This document shows, piece by piece, positions 35,711 to 44,140 of a stretch of DNA of 64,000 nucleotides. Origin of the DNA: Planctomycetota bacterium (lineage in GTDB: Bacteria; Planctomycetota; Planctomycetia; Gemmatales; Gemmataceae); NCBI GenBank assembly GCA_029777335.1, contig JAKOSN010000221.1, positions 1-64,000 of the forward strand, given 5' to 3'. The notes below the pieces were generated by a model. It saw nothing but the letters and a program-made list of their open reading frames with translations. It did not search any database and was not told the DNA's origin. The position numbers and the translations under genes are program-made. The first letter of the stretch is position 1. Each line of letters starts with the position of its first letter.

Positions 35711-36901
35711 ATGAACAACATGCGTAATTGCATCTGCTGGATTGGGACCCTGGGAGTGGTCCTGTTTGCTGCCACCAGCGCGGTTCAGGCGCGCGGCTTT
35801 GGAGCGCGCGGGGTGGCCGTCGGAGGGGCACGCGGCGGAGCGGTGGTCGGTTCGCATGGCGGGGTGGGATTTGGCGGGGCTCGGGGCGGAGCCGTCTACA
35901 CCCCACGTGGCGCCACGGTGGGCGGAGCGCGGGGAGGAACTTACGTCGGCCCACGCGGAACCACCATTCACGGCGGCTCTGTCGGTGGAGTCCACGTGGG
36001 ACCTCGGGGGGTGACAACCGGAGGAGCGCGGGGAGTAGGCATCACCACTCCGGGCGGGCAAACCATCCGCACCGGCTCGATTGGAGGAGTGCATGTTGGT
36101 CCTGGTGGGGTCGCAGTTGGTGGCGCCCGCGGGGTCGGTGTGACCGGTCCCCGGTTCCCGACGGACGTTGGTGCCTATGCCCGTTACGGGGCGATTCGAC
36201 GCCCGGGTGCTCCGGTCTATTCCACCCGCTATGTCAGCGGTACGGCCCTGCGAAACCAGGGCGTCTATGTGCGCCGGTCCTTCTATGGGCGACCGTACTT
36301 CAATGCTGGGTGGTACAATCTGCACGTGGGGTCCTGGTACCCTCGCCGTTGGACGTATGCCACGGTCTGGACCGTCCCGCTCTGGACCACGCTGGCTCCC
36401 TATTGTGGCTATCCGGTGGCGTATCCGATCTACTATGACTACGGGACGACAATCGTCTACCAGGGAGATCAGGTGTACGACAATGGCACGCCCATCGCCA
36501 CGGCGTCGGCCTATGCCCAGCAGGCTTCCAACATCGCTGCGACTGGTTTGGGCGTGAAACCCGCGGAGAACGCGGAGTGGCAACCTCTGGGTGTGTTCGG
36601 CGTGGTGCAGGGCGACGAGACCACTTCCAACAACATCTTCCAACTCGCGGTGAACAAGGACGGGATCATTCGCGGCAACTACTACAACGCGATCACGGAC
36701 ACGACCGAGCAGGTCTACGGGTCGGTGGACAAAAAGACCCAGCGGGCCGCCTGGACCGTGGGAGACAGGAAGGAACCGGTGTTTGAGACCGGCATTTACA
36801 ACCTGACCAAGAACGAGACTCCCTTGCTGGTCCATTTCGGGAAGAACGGTACGCAACAGTGGACCCTGGTGCGTCTCGAACAGCCGCCGGACGGGAAATA
36901 A
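35711..36901 (+). CDS. Glycine-rich surface protein ('mu-protocadherin-like' of planctomycetes)
   Basis: 396 residues with a signal peptide (NCICWIGTLGVVLFAATSAVQA). Residues about 30-150 are low-complexity GGARGG, GGVHVGPRG-type repeats, rich in Gly, Val and Arg. The rest is Tyr/Trp-rich (YDYGTTIVYQGDQVYDNG) and ends with a beta-rich domain (WQPLGVFGVVQGDETTSNNIFQLAVNKDGIIRGNYYN). Planctomycete genomes contain many proteins with this YDYG.T..YQ..QVY..G segment, often annotated as mu-protocadherin-like surface proteins. Probably exported and structural. An alternative start lies at 35720. Confidence 0.8.
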   Translation: MNNMRNCICWIGTLGVVLFAATSAVQARGFGARGVAVGGARGGAVVGSHGGVGFGGARGGAVYTPRGATVGGARGGTYVGPRGTTIHGGSVGGVHVGPRGVTTGGARGVGITTPGGQTIRTGSIGGVHVGPGGVAVGGARGVGVTGPRFPTDVGAYARYGAIRRPGAPVYSTRYVSGTALRNQGVYVRRSFYGRPYFNAGWYNLHVGSWYPRRWTYATVWTVPLWTTLAPYCGYPVAYPIYYDYGTTIVYQGDQVYDNGTPIATASAYAQQASNIAATGLGVKPAENAEWQPLGVFGVVQGDETTSNNIFQLAVNKDGIIRGNYYNAITDTTEQVYGSVDKKTQRAAWTVGDRKEPVFETGIYNLTKNETPLLVHFGKNGTQQWTLVRLEQPPDGK

Positions 36902-36930
36902 GCGACGGCGCTGATGGTCCGCACCGCCGG

Positions 36931-36965
36931 GGAGGATGTGTGACGCCCTTTGTGACACCTCCTCC
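36931..36965. terminator. Bidirectional hairpin between convergent genes
   Basis: An 11-bp stem with one mismatch (36931-36941 with 36955-36965, 13-nt loop) in the gap between the surface-protein gene and the methyltransferase gene, which converge. Confidence 0.45.
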
Positions 36966-36979
36966 TCGGCGAACGCGTT

Positions 36980-37759
36980 TTACGACCTGGCCAAGCGTTC
37001 CCGGATACGCTCGGCATAGTCAGGGGACAACTCCACGCCAAGATACTTGCGCCCCAGCTTTTTCGCCACCACCAGCGTCGTTCCACTTCCCCCAAAGGGA
37101 TCGAGCACCAGATCCCCTGGATTGCTCGACACCTGAATGATCCGCTCGAGCAGCGCTTCTGGCATCTGGCACGGATGGTCGGTTCGCTCGTGGAAAGTGC
37201 CACAAACGCGGGCCACATACCAGGTATCGCTGTCCGGTGGAAAGCAACGCTCATCTTCCTGGGGTCGAAGGATCCAGGTGTCGTCAGGGAGTTTGCCCAC
37301 TGGATTGGCGCGCCGGTCGGCGTAGGTGGTCTGCCGAGCGGAGGGCACCCGGATCGCCTCGGCATTAAAGGTGAACTGACGGGGATTCATCACATAGTAG
37401 AAGATGTGCGCGTGACTGCGATTGAACTTCCGCTTGCAGTTGACGCCAAAGGTGTAGTGCCAGATGATCCAGTTGCGCATGGTCATCCCCAGGGCATCGA
37501 GACGCACCTTGACCTCGGCGGCGTATTCGTCTCCGATGGCAACATAGAACGACCCTGTGGGGCGTAGCAGCCGGTGGACGGCTTGCAACCACTTCTCGGT
37601 CCACTGCAGATAATCGGCTTTCGATTGTCGATCGTGGTAGACGTCGTATTCATAGCCGATGTTGAAGGGGGGATCCGCAAAGGCGAGATCCACGCTGGCG
37701 GAGGGCAGGTCGTTCAAACAGCGCAAACAGTCACCCGTCAGGATTTCATTGCATCGCAT
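36980..37759 (-). CDS. Orphan DNA methyltransferase, beta-type N6-adenine/N4-cytosine class
   Basis: 259 residues. Motif IV DPPF (29-32) comes before a variable target-recognition region (about 35-200), and motif [10 protein letters not shown] (220-228) lies near the C-terminus; this order defines the beta group, like CcrM. The DPPF form is typical of N6-adenine enzymes. There is no restriction nuclease next to it, so it is probably a solitary regulatory methylase or one remnant of a restriction system. The target sequence cannot be read. Start ATG at 37759 lacks a strong ribosome site. Confidence 0.85.
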   Translation of the reverse strand: MRCNEILTGDCLRCLNDLPSASVDLAFADPPFNIGYEYDVYHDRQSKADYLQWTEKWLQAVHRLLRPTGSFYVAIGDEYAAEVKVRLDALGMTMRNWIIWHYTFGVNCKRKFNRSHAHIFYYVMNPRQFTFNAEAIRVPSARQTTYADRRANPVGKLPDDTWILRPQEDERCFPPDSDTWYVARVCGTFHERTDHPCQMPEALLERIIQVSSNPGDLVLDPFGGSGTTLVVAKKLGRKYLGVELSPDYAERIRERLARS

Positions 37760-37893
37760 GGTGAGCCGCTCTCCACACCAGGGGCGTCGATCCCATTTGT
37801 TCGTTTCGACGTTCGCCCATGATCGCTTGAACGATTTGGCGCGTAGAATACTGCAAGACGTTTTTCTTGCCCCGTCGCGAAGGATGAACCGTC

Positions 37894-39381
37894 ATGCAGC
37901 GCACCTTCTTCTTCGTCCTCGGTCTGCTCGGGTTGGTTGCCGGTGGCATCCTTCTCAGTCTAGGCTTCCTCCTCCCCACCTCCAGCGACGTTGATCAGCA
38001 TGCCCATCGCGCGGAGCAGGTGGCCAGTCGCACGGGAGACCAAATCGTGCTGCTGCGCAGGCAGATCGAGACCGCGCGCCGCCCTGAAATGCAGGAGCTG
38101 GCCGAGCGCTTGCATGAACAGTTGCCCCAGCTTACCCAGCTGGTGAAATCACAGGGGATCGACTACGACAACGTCCGCAATGTGAACAAGGCGGTTGGCG
38201 ATCTGGCAGCGGGCCTGGAGGGGATGGCCCAAACGCTCGACCCGGAGAACCTCGGCCAGATGCGCGAGGGGTTGAAAAAAACTGCCTCCTTTCTCGATGA
38301 AAAAGTCATCCCGGCCGCCACAACGGCGTCCGAACGCCTCGATAAAACGACCGCCGACCTTCGCACTGATGCACAGCGCTTGAGCGAATTGCTCAAGGTC
38401 GGATCACCGGATCTCAAGGCGGCCAGGGAGATTCACAACAGCCTGGGCCGCTTCAACGAGGGGCTGGATCAGCTGGCCAACCTGATCAAGCCCGAACGCA
38501 TCGAGGCCATGCGCGAGGGATTCAAGGGGATGGAGTCCTCGCTCACCACCGGGGCCGAACAGGTGGAGAAGCTCTCGGGGTACAACTACCCCGTGGTCAC
38601 CTTCAATGGCCTGAAGCCGAATGTGGAACAGAAGCCGTTCTGGCCCGAGGGGGGCAAGATCGCCGAGGGCTTGCGCAAGGGTGCCAAGGGGCTGTCGGCG
38701 GCGGGCAAGGATCTCGAGGACCTCTTTCGCGATCTTCCCAAGCTCCGCACCGCCCTTCTGGAAAGCCGCAAGGTGGCGGACCAAACTCGCGAGGCGCTGG
38801 GCAAGGCGATCAAGGATCAGGACAAGCTCGAACCGCTGCTGAAAAATATCCCCAAACATAGTGCCCAACTGGCGGCGGAGCTTCCTCTGCTCACCAGTGA
38901 GTTGAGCAAAATCCTGCGTGAGACCAGTCAGCTGCGCGAGGTAGCGACCGCGTTGCGCCAGGCGGGCAAAGGGCTGGACATGGCGGTCGAGAACTGGCCG
39001 CAACTGCGCAAGGCGCTCCTTCAATCGGCGATGCTTCTCAAGAACACTCAGCAGCAACTTGATCGTGCCCTGGAAAATCGCCAGAAGTATGAGCGGACGA
39101 TCAACCAGACTCTCGACACCGCGGATCTCTTCGCCTCCGCCCTGCCCCTGTACACCGCCCAGCTGGAAAATCGCCTGGCCGAGCAGGACCGGAGCCTGAA
39201 CGACCTGGAAAACAGCGTGGGCGAGGTGCGATCCGCCATTCCGGTGATGGCTCAGGGAACTACCCGGATTCTCACCCTGGCGCGCTGGGGGCTCTGGGTG
39301 TTCGCCGCCATCATGCTCCTGCTAGGCAGTTATCTATGCACCCTTGTTCTGTGTCGCAAGTCGCTCTTTGCCAGAGTGTGA
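37894..39381 (+). CDS. Long coiled-coil protein anchored at both ends
   Basis: 495 residues, GAAGGATG upstream. An N-terminal membrane segment (FFFVLGLLGLVAGGILLSLGFLL) and a C-terminal one (WGLWVFAAIMLLLGSYLCTLVLC) flank about 430 residues of heptad-rich helix (LAERLHEQLPQLTQLVKSQG, AQLAAELPLLTSELSKILRE, LENRLAEQDRSLNDLENSV). A short non-helical break sits near 235 (YNYPVVTFNGLKPNVEQKP). The helical part would lie outside the cytoplasm, so the protein could span or tether the periplasm, or arch with both ends in one membrane. Family not recognised. Confidence 0.65.
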   Translation: MQRTFFFVLGLLGLVAGGILLSLGFLLPTSSDVDQHAHRAEQVASRTGDQIVLLRRQIETARRPEMQELAERLHEQLPQLTQLVKSQGIDYDNVRNVNKAVGDLAAGLEGMAQTLDPENLGQMREGLKKTASFLDEKVIPAATTASERLDKTTADLRTDAQRLSELLKVGSPDLKAAREIHNSLGRFNEGLDQLANLIKPERIEAMREGFKGMESSLTTGAEQVEKLSGYNYPVVTFNGLKPNVEQKPFWPEGGKIAEGLRKGAKGLSAAGKDLEDLFRDLPKLRTALLESRKVADQTREALGKAIKDQDKLEPLLKNIPKHSAQLAAELPLLTSELSKILRETSQLREVATALRQAGKGLDMAVENWPQLRKALLQSAMLLKNTQQQLDRALENRQKYERTINQTLDTADLFASALPLYTAQLENRLAEQDRSLNDLENSVGEVRSAIPVMAQGTTRILTLARWGLWVFAAIMLLLGSYLCTLVLCRKSLFARV

Positions 39382-39484
39382 CAGCCTTCTCCTGCTCCGA
39401 TCCACCGCTCTGCCTCTGTTCGCCTGGGCAGACGATTGTAAGAAGGGTTCTGTGTCGCGCACGCTCTGGTTGCGAGAGGATGTG

Positions 39485-40483
39485 ATGACGGAACAGCGAG
39501 AAGCCCCGCCGACCTGGCGCCTGGTGCTCGGCTTTGCAATCATTTACTTTGTGTGGGGATCCACGTACCTGGCCATCAAGTTCGCCGTCCAGACCTTGCC
39601 CCCCTTTCTCATGGCCGGGGTGCGTTTTTTGCTCGCCGGCAGTCTCCTTTATGGTTGGCTGCGCACTCATGGGGTGGCGGCTCCCACGCGTCTGCACTGG
39701 CGCCTGGCGATTGTTACCGGCATATTTCTGCTGCTCGGGGGCAATGGGCTGGTGACCTGGGGACAGCAGACCGTGCCGTCCGGAGTGGCAGCTCTGATCG
39801 TTGCGACCACGCCGTTGTGGATGGCCCTGTGCGAATGGCTTCTCTTCCATGGCCCGAGGCCAAGGGCAGTGGTGGTGGTGGGAATGCTGATCGGCTTTGC
39901 GGGGACCGTGTTGCTGCTGCGGCCTGGCTCGTTTGAAGGTCAGCAAGGCGCCCTCCTCCCGATGCTGGCGATCGCAGCCGCCCCCATTCTGTGGTGCATC
40001 GGCTCGCTCCAGGCTCGTCAGGCTCCCCACGGCTCCTCTGCCCTGTTAACCAGCGCCATGCAGATGATCGTTGGCGGAGCGATGATGCTCCTGGCCGGCA
40101 CCCTGTTCGGCGAATGGGACCGAGTCTCGTTGGCGAACACCTCCGCTCGTTCGGCTGTTGCTTTTCTCTATCTGGTGGTGATCGGCTCGCTGGTGGCCTT
40201 CACCACGTACACCTGGCTCCTTCGGGTTGCATCTCCTGCTTCAGTCTCCACTTATGCCTATGTCAACCCCCTCGTGGCTGTCTTTTTTGGCTGGCTGTTT
40301 GGCGATGAGACGCTCGACAGTCAACTGGCGCTCGCGGGGGTGCTGATCCTGACTGCGGTGGTGATGATCACGCTGTTCCGTCAACGTCCGTCGCGTCCGG
40401 TGGCGGTGTCAGAACCCTCTGAGCCGGAATGGCAGCAACCGGGTGAATTGACTCCGTGCACCAGGGGTGAGACGACCGGGTGA
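39485..40483 (+). CDS. EamA/DMT family transporter
   Basis: 332 residues from the ATG at 39485 with GAGAGGA upstream. Ten membrane segments in two EamA halves: LGFAIIYFVWGSTYLAIKFAVQTLPPF.. in the first and SLVAFTTYTWLLRVASPASVSTYAYVNPLVAVFFGW in the second. The protein resembles YedA-type exporters of the drug/metabolite superfamily; the substrate is unknown. A hydrophilic C-terminal tail follows the last span. It lies 103 bp after the coiled-coil gene. Confidence 0.85.
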   Translation: MTEQREAPPTWRLVLGFAIIYFVWGSTYLAIKFAVQTLPPFLMAGVRFLLAGSLLYGWLRTHGVAAPTRLHWRLAIVTGIFLLLGGNGLVTWGQQTVPSGVAALIVATTPLWMALCEWLLFHGPRPRAVVVVGMLIGFAGTVLLLRPGSFEGQQGALLPMLAIAAAPILWCIGSLQARQAPHGSSALLTSAMQMIVGGAMMLLAGTLFGEWDRVSLANTSARSAVAFLYLVVIGSLVAFTTYTWLLRVASPASVSTYAYVNPLVAVFFGWLFGDETLDSQLALAGVLILTAVVMITLFRQRPSRPVAVSEPSEPEWQQPGELTPCTRGETTG

Positions 40484-40499
40484 GTATTCCTGAGAACGA

Positions 40500-40533
40500 A
40501 GGACCCGGCCAGGGAAGGTCCTTGCCGGGTCCT
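40500..40533. terminator. Hairpin between convergent genes
   Basis: Perfect 10-bp GC-rich stem (40500-40509 with 40524-40533, 14-nt loop) 17 bp after the EamA stop and before the convergent DUF1080 gene. Confidence 0.6.
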
Positions 40534-40570
40534 GCTCAGTCCGTGGTTTGTGAATCAGGCAAGCCGGAAA

Positions 40571-41353
40571 TCACTTCCCCTCGATCCCTTTCTTCCCTGG
40601 CTTACTTACCAGATCCTTGAACTCGCGAATCCAGATATTGCGGAACCGCACCGGGTTGCCATGATACATCAACACCAGCGGCAACTTGTCCGGGTGTTTG
40701 GAGTAAGCCGCGGGTCGATCAAAGAAGGTATTGCCGATGATCTCGGTGTGGTTCTGGACCATCACGCCATTGTGCAGGACCGTCACATAGGCAGGCGTGG
40801 TCACCTTGCCGTCCTTGTCGAAACGAGGCGCGGTGAAGATGATGTCGAACGACTGCCATTCGCCCGGCTTGCGCGAGGCGTTCACCATCGGCGGTTTCTG
40901 GTTGTACACCGATCCACACGATCCCTCGGGATAGGTCTTGTTCTGGTAGGAATCGAGCACCTGGATCTCGTAGCGAGCCCCCATCAGACCGATGCCATTA
41001 TTGCCCCGCCCCTGTCCGCTCCCCTTGACTACCTTGGGAGTGGCAAATTCAAGGTGCAGCTGGCAATCGCCAAACCCCTTCTTGGTCTGGATGGCTCCCT
41101 TGGCGGTGAATGCACCATCCTCGTCGACCTTCCAGTCCTTGGCGCCATCCCAGGCATCGAAGTTCTTGCCATCAAACAGCACGAGGGCGTCGGAGGGAGC
41201 GGAGTGGTTCTCCCCGGGAGTCACCACGGGCGGTTCGGGCCACTCGACGCCGCGCAGATACCGTTGAGCCAGGGCCCGATCATCGATCCCTCCCAATCCC
41301 AGGGCGACCACGAGCCCCAGCAACAGCGTTCGCAATCCAGGTAACTTTCGCAT
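40571..41353 (-). CDS. DUF1080 exported protein (3-keto-disaccharide hydrolase-like)
   Basis: 260 residues with AAGGAGAG upstream and a signal peptide (LRTLLLGLVVALGLGGIDDRALA). The DUF1080 concanavalin-like domain starts at ALVLFDGKNFDAWDGAKDWKV and includes DCQLHLEFATPKVVKGSGQGRGNNGIGLMG, YEIQVLDSYQNKTYPEGSCGSVY and PVRFRNIWIREF. DUF1080 proteins, abundant in planctomycetes, bind or cleave (3-keto) sugars outside the cytoplasm. Stands alone; the MFS gene upstream is 134 bp away on the same strand. Confidence 0.9.
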   Translation of the reverse strand: MRKLPGLRTLLLGLVVALGLGGIDDRALAQRYLRGVEWPEPPVVTPGENHSAPSDALVLFDGKNFDAWDGAKDWKVDEDGAFTAKGAIQTKKGFGDCQLHLEFATPKVVKGSGQGRGNNGIGLMGARYEIQVLDSYQNKTYPEGSCGSVYNQKPPMVNASRKPGEWQSFDIIFTAPRFDKDGKVTTPAYVTVLHNGVMVQNHTEIIGNTFFDRPAAYSKHPDKLPLVLMYHGNPVRFRNIWIREFKDLVSKPGKKGIEGK

Positions 41354-41487
41354 CGCAGCTCTCCTTCCAGACGCAACTCAGGGTGCAAGCGATTCAAGAG
41401 GTTCTCGTATGGGGCAGGCAGCAGCGCTCCAGGCTCTACGTTATCCACGCGCTCCCTCCCTGGCCAGAAAGAGCCAACACAGATCGC

Positions 41488-42837
41488 TTATGCGTCTTTT
41501 GCAACATCGTCTGGCACGGGGGGAAGCAAGGGAAGCGTCGGACGGACAAAGCACCAGCAGGTCATCGTCACCAAAAGAGCACCGGCAGCCAGGAGGAAAA
41601 CGGTGGACCAGTCCTCACGTTTGGCATAACCGCCGATCGTGGAGGCGAAATAGCCCGCCGAGAGATTGCCGCACATGTTGGCGAACCCCAGCACGGTGGC
41701 GACGTGCTTTCCGCCAATGTCCTGGTAGACCGCCCAGAGCGAACCGAGACCGAAGTCCACCAGAAACCCCGCGGAGGCGAAGAGCGCCACCTGGATGATG
41801 ACGTTGTCGGTACTCAGGCTGAGGGCATAGGCCAGGGCGGCTCCGCCATTGGCGATGATCCCCGGAATGCGGCGTCCCCAGGTCAGTCCCACGCGTCGCA
41901 CCAGCCGATCGGTCGCCATTCCCCCCAGCACTCCGCCCACCATCCCCGCCAACCCCGGCAAGGCAGCCAGCCAGCCGATCAAACGCAGATCCAGGTGGTG
42001 AATGTTCGTCAGATAGGTGGGGAGGAAGGTGACCAGAAAGATCCACCCGACATTCACAAACACACCCACGAGCGAAAGCAAGATCACCGTGGGATGCTTG
42101 ATCATCGCCAGCAGCGGAGGCACGTCGGAGTGTCGAGGAGCAGGATCGACCGCGACCGTGTCGCCCCGAATGAGCCGACACTCCGCATCATTGCAACCGG
42201 GATGTTCGAGCGGAGAATCGCGAAACCACCACCAGAAGACGAGCGCCCACACCATTCCCAGCGAGGCGTAGAACGCAAAGACCCCACGCCACTGCCCAGT
42301 CGTCTGGCCGAGCAGCTGTCCGACCAGCACCATCAGATACGGGGTGAGGATGGTGGCGAGGAGATAGCCGGTCCGCCCTCCCGTGGTGGTGACGCTATTG
42401 GCAAACCCACGACTCTGCAGCGGAAACCAATCCCTGAGCAATCCACCAGCGCAGGGATAGGCGCCCGCCTGGGCCAATCCTAACAATCCACGAAAAACAA
42501 CCAACGACCACAACCCGGTGATGCAGCCCATGCCGCCCAGCGCGACCGACCACACCGCGACATAGAGCGCGAGAGTCAGCCGTGCCCCGAACCGTTGCGA
42601 CACCCACCCCGCCGGGACCTGGGCAAGCGCATAGATGTAAAAGAACGCACTTTGCGCATGGCCCATCTGCTGATCATCGAGCAGCAATTCATCGCGCATG
42701 ACGGGTTGTGCCACTGAAAGCGCATAGCGATCGAGATAAAGCAGGATCGACATCGTCGCCGCAAACCCGAGCACCCCCATCCGAACCCGGGTGGGCGCAC
42801 CCTCCCCGGGGAGTTCTGGGCGTGGATCAGCGTTCAT
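41488..42837 (-). CDS. MFS transporter, anion:cation symporter (ACS)-like
   Basis: 449 residues from the ATG at 42837; the frame is open further upstream but without membrane or MFS features. Twelve membrane segments with MFS signals: LLYLDRYALSVAQPVMRDEL, VSQRFGARL, GLLGLAQAGAYPCAGGLLRDWFPLQSRGFANS, FLVTFLPTYLTNIHHL. The pattern (GGLLRDWFP..R) is that of organic-anion (hexuronate, tartrate) symporters. The next gene on the strand is the DUF1080 gene, which would fit sugar or sugar-acid use, although the two are 134 bp apart and may be separate units. Confidence 0.82.
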   Translation of the reverse strand: MNADPRPELPGEGAPTRVRMGVLGFAATMSILLYLDRYALSVAQPVMRDELLLDDQQMGHAQSAFFYIYALAQVPAGWVSQRFGARLTLALYVAVWSVALGGMGCITGLWSLVVFRGLLGLAQAGAYPCAGGLLRDWFPLQSRGFANSVTTTGGRTGYLLATILTPYLMVLVGQLLGQTTGQWRGVFAFYASLGMVWALVFWWWFRDSPLEHPGCNDAECRLIRGDTVAVDPAPRHSDVPPLLAMIKHPTVILLSLVGVFVNVGWIFLVTFLPTYLTNIHHLDLRLIGWLAALPGLAGMVGGVLGGMATDRLVRRVGLTWGRRIPGIIANGGAALAYALSLSTDNVIIQVALFASAGFLVDFGLGSLWAVYQDIGGKHVATVLGFANMCGNLSAGYFASTIGGYAKREDWSTVFLLAAGALLVTMTCWCFVRPTLPLLPPVPDDVAKDA

Positions 42838-43020
42838 GAATTCGTCGGGATACGAGGCCACGATGATTCGGAGGGAGTCCGAAACTCCACACGAGGGAGG
42901 AGATACAGGAAAGCCACCGGCTTTAGAAGATACCGCCCTCCCCGCGCGTGGCAAGACAATTCCCGGCTCGGGGAGAGAATCGAAAAGGATAGTTCAGATG
43001 GAGGTGATGAAAAGCGAGAA

Positions 43021-43051
43021 GGCCCAGACAGAGATGTGCTCTGTCCAGGCC
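43021..43051 (-). terminator. Terminator for tRNA-Val
   Basis: On the minus strand a GACAGAG/CTCTGTC stem, extended by a GGCC pair after a 2x2 internal loop, ends in a T-rich tail (ttctcgctttt). It lies 20 bp after the tRNA 3' end. Confidence 0.7.
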
Positions 43052-43071
43052 TCGATAATCAAGGTCAAGAG

Positions 43072-43144
43072 TGGGCGCTACTGGATTCGAACCAGTGACT
43101 TCCACCGTGTGAGGATGGCACTCTAGCCGCTGAGTTAAGCGCCC
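43072..43144 (-). tRNA. tRNA-Val, anticodon CAC
   Basis: 73-nt cloverleaf: 7-bp acceptor GGGCGCT/AGCGCCC, D arm ACTC/GAGT, anticodon stem CCATC/GGTGG with loop CTCACAC (anticodon CAC, reading GUG), 5-nt variable loop, T arm ACTGG/CCAGT with loop TTCGAAT, discriminator A. CCA is not encoded. Confidence 0.95.
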
Positions 43145-43160
43145 GTTTTTCGTACTTTTC

Positions 43161-43197
43161 AGAGACACCGGACCGTTGCGGTTGGTTCGGTGTCTCT
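43161..43197 (-). terminator. Hairpin between tatA and tRNA-Val
   Basis: A 14-bp stem with one G-T wobble position (43161-43174 with 43184-43197, 9-nt loop) follows the tatA gene on the minus strand and ends 16 bp before the tRNA. No T-run; the 16-bp space leaves no room for a normal tRNA promoter after it. Confidence 0.5.
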
Positions 43198-43217
43198 GCT
43201 GTCCAGCGCCACTCCGC

Positions 43218-43502
43218 TTAGACCTGCGGAGGGTTGGTTTGCTCGAACTTCGGAGCCGTCGCCTTGATCTTCTCCGGGGCGCGGGGTTGATCCAGCGTCA
43301 ACTGTTCCTGACGCGGAGCCGACGCGGTCGAGTCGAGGTCGTCCTCGATCCCCTTGATCCCCTTCTTGAACTCAATGATCCCCTTCCCCAGATAGCGACC
43401 GACATCCGGGAGTTTGCGTCCAAACAGCAGCACGCCGACGATCAGGATCACGATCAGTTCCGGGGTGCCGATCGATCCAATGAAGCCAAACAGTGAAGCC
43501 AT
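43218..43502 (-). CDS. tatA: Sec-independent translocase protein TatA/E
   Basis: 94 residues with AAGGGT upstream. Opens with the TatA hallmark FGFIGSIGTPELIVILIVGVLLFGRKLPDVGRYLGKGIIEFKKG: short N-terminus, single membrane helix, FGRKLP hinge, amphipathic helix. TatA forms the pore-forming part of the twin-arginine export system, which serves the Tat-type leaders seen in the DUF1501 proteins. The acidic C-terminal tail is short. A second, shorter TatA-like gene lies upstream on the strand; no tatC is present in the window. Confidence 0.92.
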   Translation of the reverse strand: MASLFGFIGSIGTPELIVILIVGVLLFGRKLPDVGRYLGKGIIEFKKGIKGIEDDLDSTASAPRQEQLTLDQPRAPEKIKATAPKFEQTNPPQV

Positions 43503-43659
43503 GTCTGTACCCTTGAGTTGTTGGTGTCGTTTGGATGGACTTCAGAGGCTCGACATCACCAACCCTGGATTGCAAGCTCTCTGAAGCACTATAGCAGAAT
43601 CCACTCAGTAGACAAGCACAAAAGGTGGAGAACTCGTTCGCGCAGGCACCACAGAGGGC

Positions 43660-43818
43660 TCAGCGTAGCGTTGGCGAAAGGTCGTCCTCGAATTCTCGGA
43701 TCTCCCGCCGCACATTTCGCACAGTTTGACCGAGCGAACGTGCCATCGTCGGCAGATGACGACCAAACAGAACCAGTCCGATTGCGCCAATCAGAATCAA
43801 TTCGGGTAGTCCAAGCAT
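43660..43818 (-). CDS. Short second TatA-like protein
   Basis: 52 residues from the ATG at 43818; the frame is open upstream to 43959 but that part is not TatA-like. MLGLPELILIGAIGLVLFGRHLPTMARSLGQTVRNVRREIREFEDD carries the TatA transmembrane helix and FGRHLP hinge but ends just after the amphipathic helix. It could be a TatA paralogue with a special partner or a TatB-like helper. It lies 157 bp upstream of the longer tatA on the same strand and 323 bp from the divergent kinase-tubulin gene; a minus-strand promoter is present in that gap. Confidence 0.82.
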   Translation of the reverse strand: MLGLPELILIGAIGLVLFGRHLPTMARSLGQTVRNVRREIREFEDDLSPTLR

Positions 43819-43915
43819 GTGGTATCCCCGCAGCGGGTTGTTCAGGTGGGATCGTTCTGGAGGGACCGGAGCAACGGCGCCCTGCGAGGTATCCAGCAAG
43901 AATGTGGATAAAAGA

Positions 43916-43945
43916 AGTATATCAGTCCAGGCGCAGCACAAGCAA
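43916..43945 (-). promoter_or_regulatory. Putative promoter for the tatA-like genes
   Basis: On the minus strand TTGCTT (43945-43940), an 18-bp spacer and TATACT (43921-43916) lie about 98 bp before the ATG at 43818. The rest of the 322-bp gap to the kinase gene shows a weak plus-strand TTGGAC/TATTCT pair at 44046-44075 and nothing else I can name. Confidence 0.4.
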
Positions 43946-44140
43946 GGAAGAATTCCCAAAGATTTCTCAGCGCGGCGAATCGCTCACGGTGCAGCACCCT
44001 CGTGGATCGGAAGGGTGGGTCGCCTCGGTTCACATTCCCCCCGCATTGGACAATCGTCGCATTGCGACCTATTCTTGGGTGGGCTCTCTGGTCTCCCCTC
44101 ATCCACTCAATCCTCAGATCATGCACCGAGGCGGACAGGT

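Noticed and set aside
40500-40533. Possible repeat family from the many GC-rich hairpins between genes
   Set aside because: Arms differ in sequence between sites, so they look like independent terminators and not copies of one mobile element.
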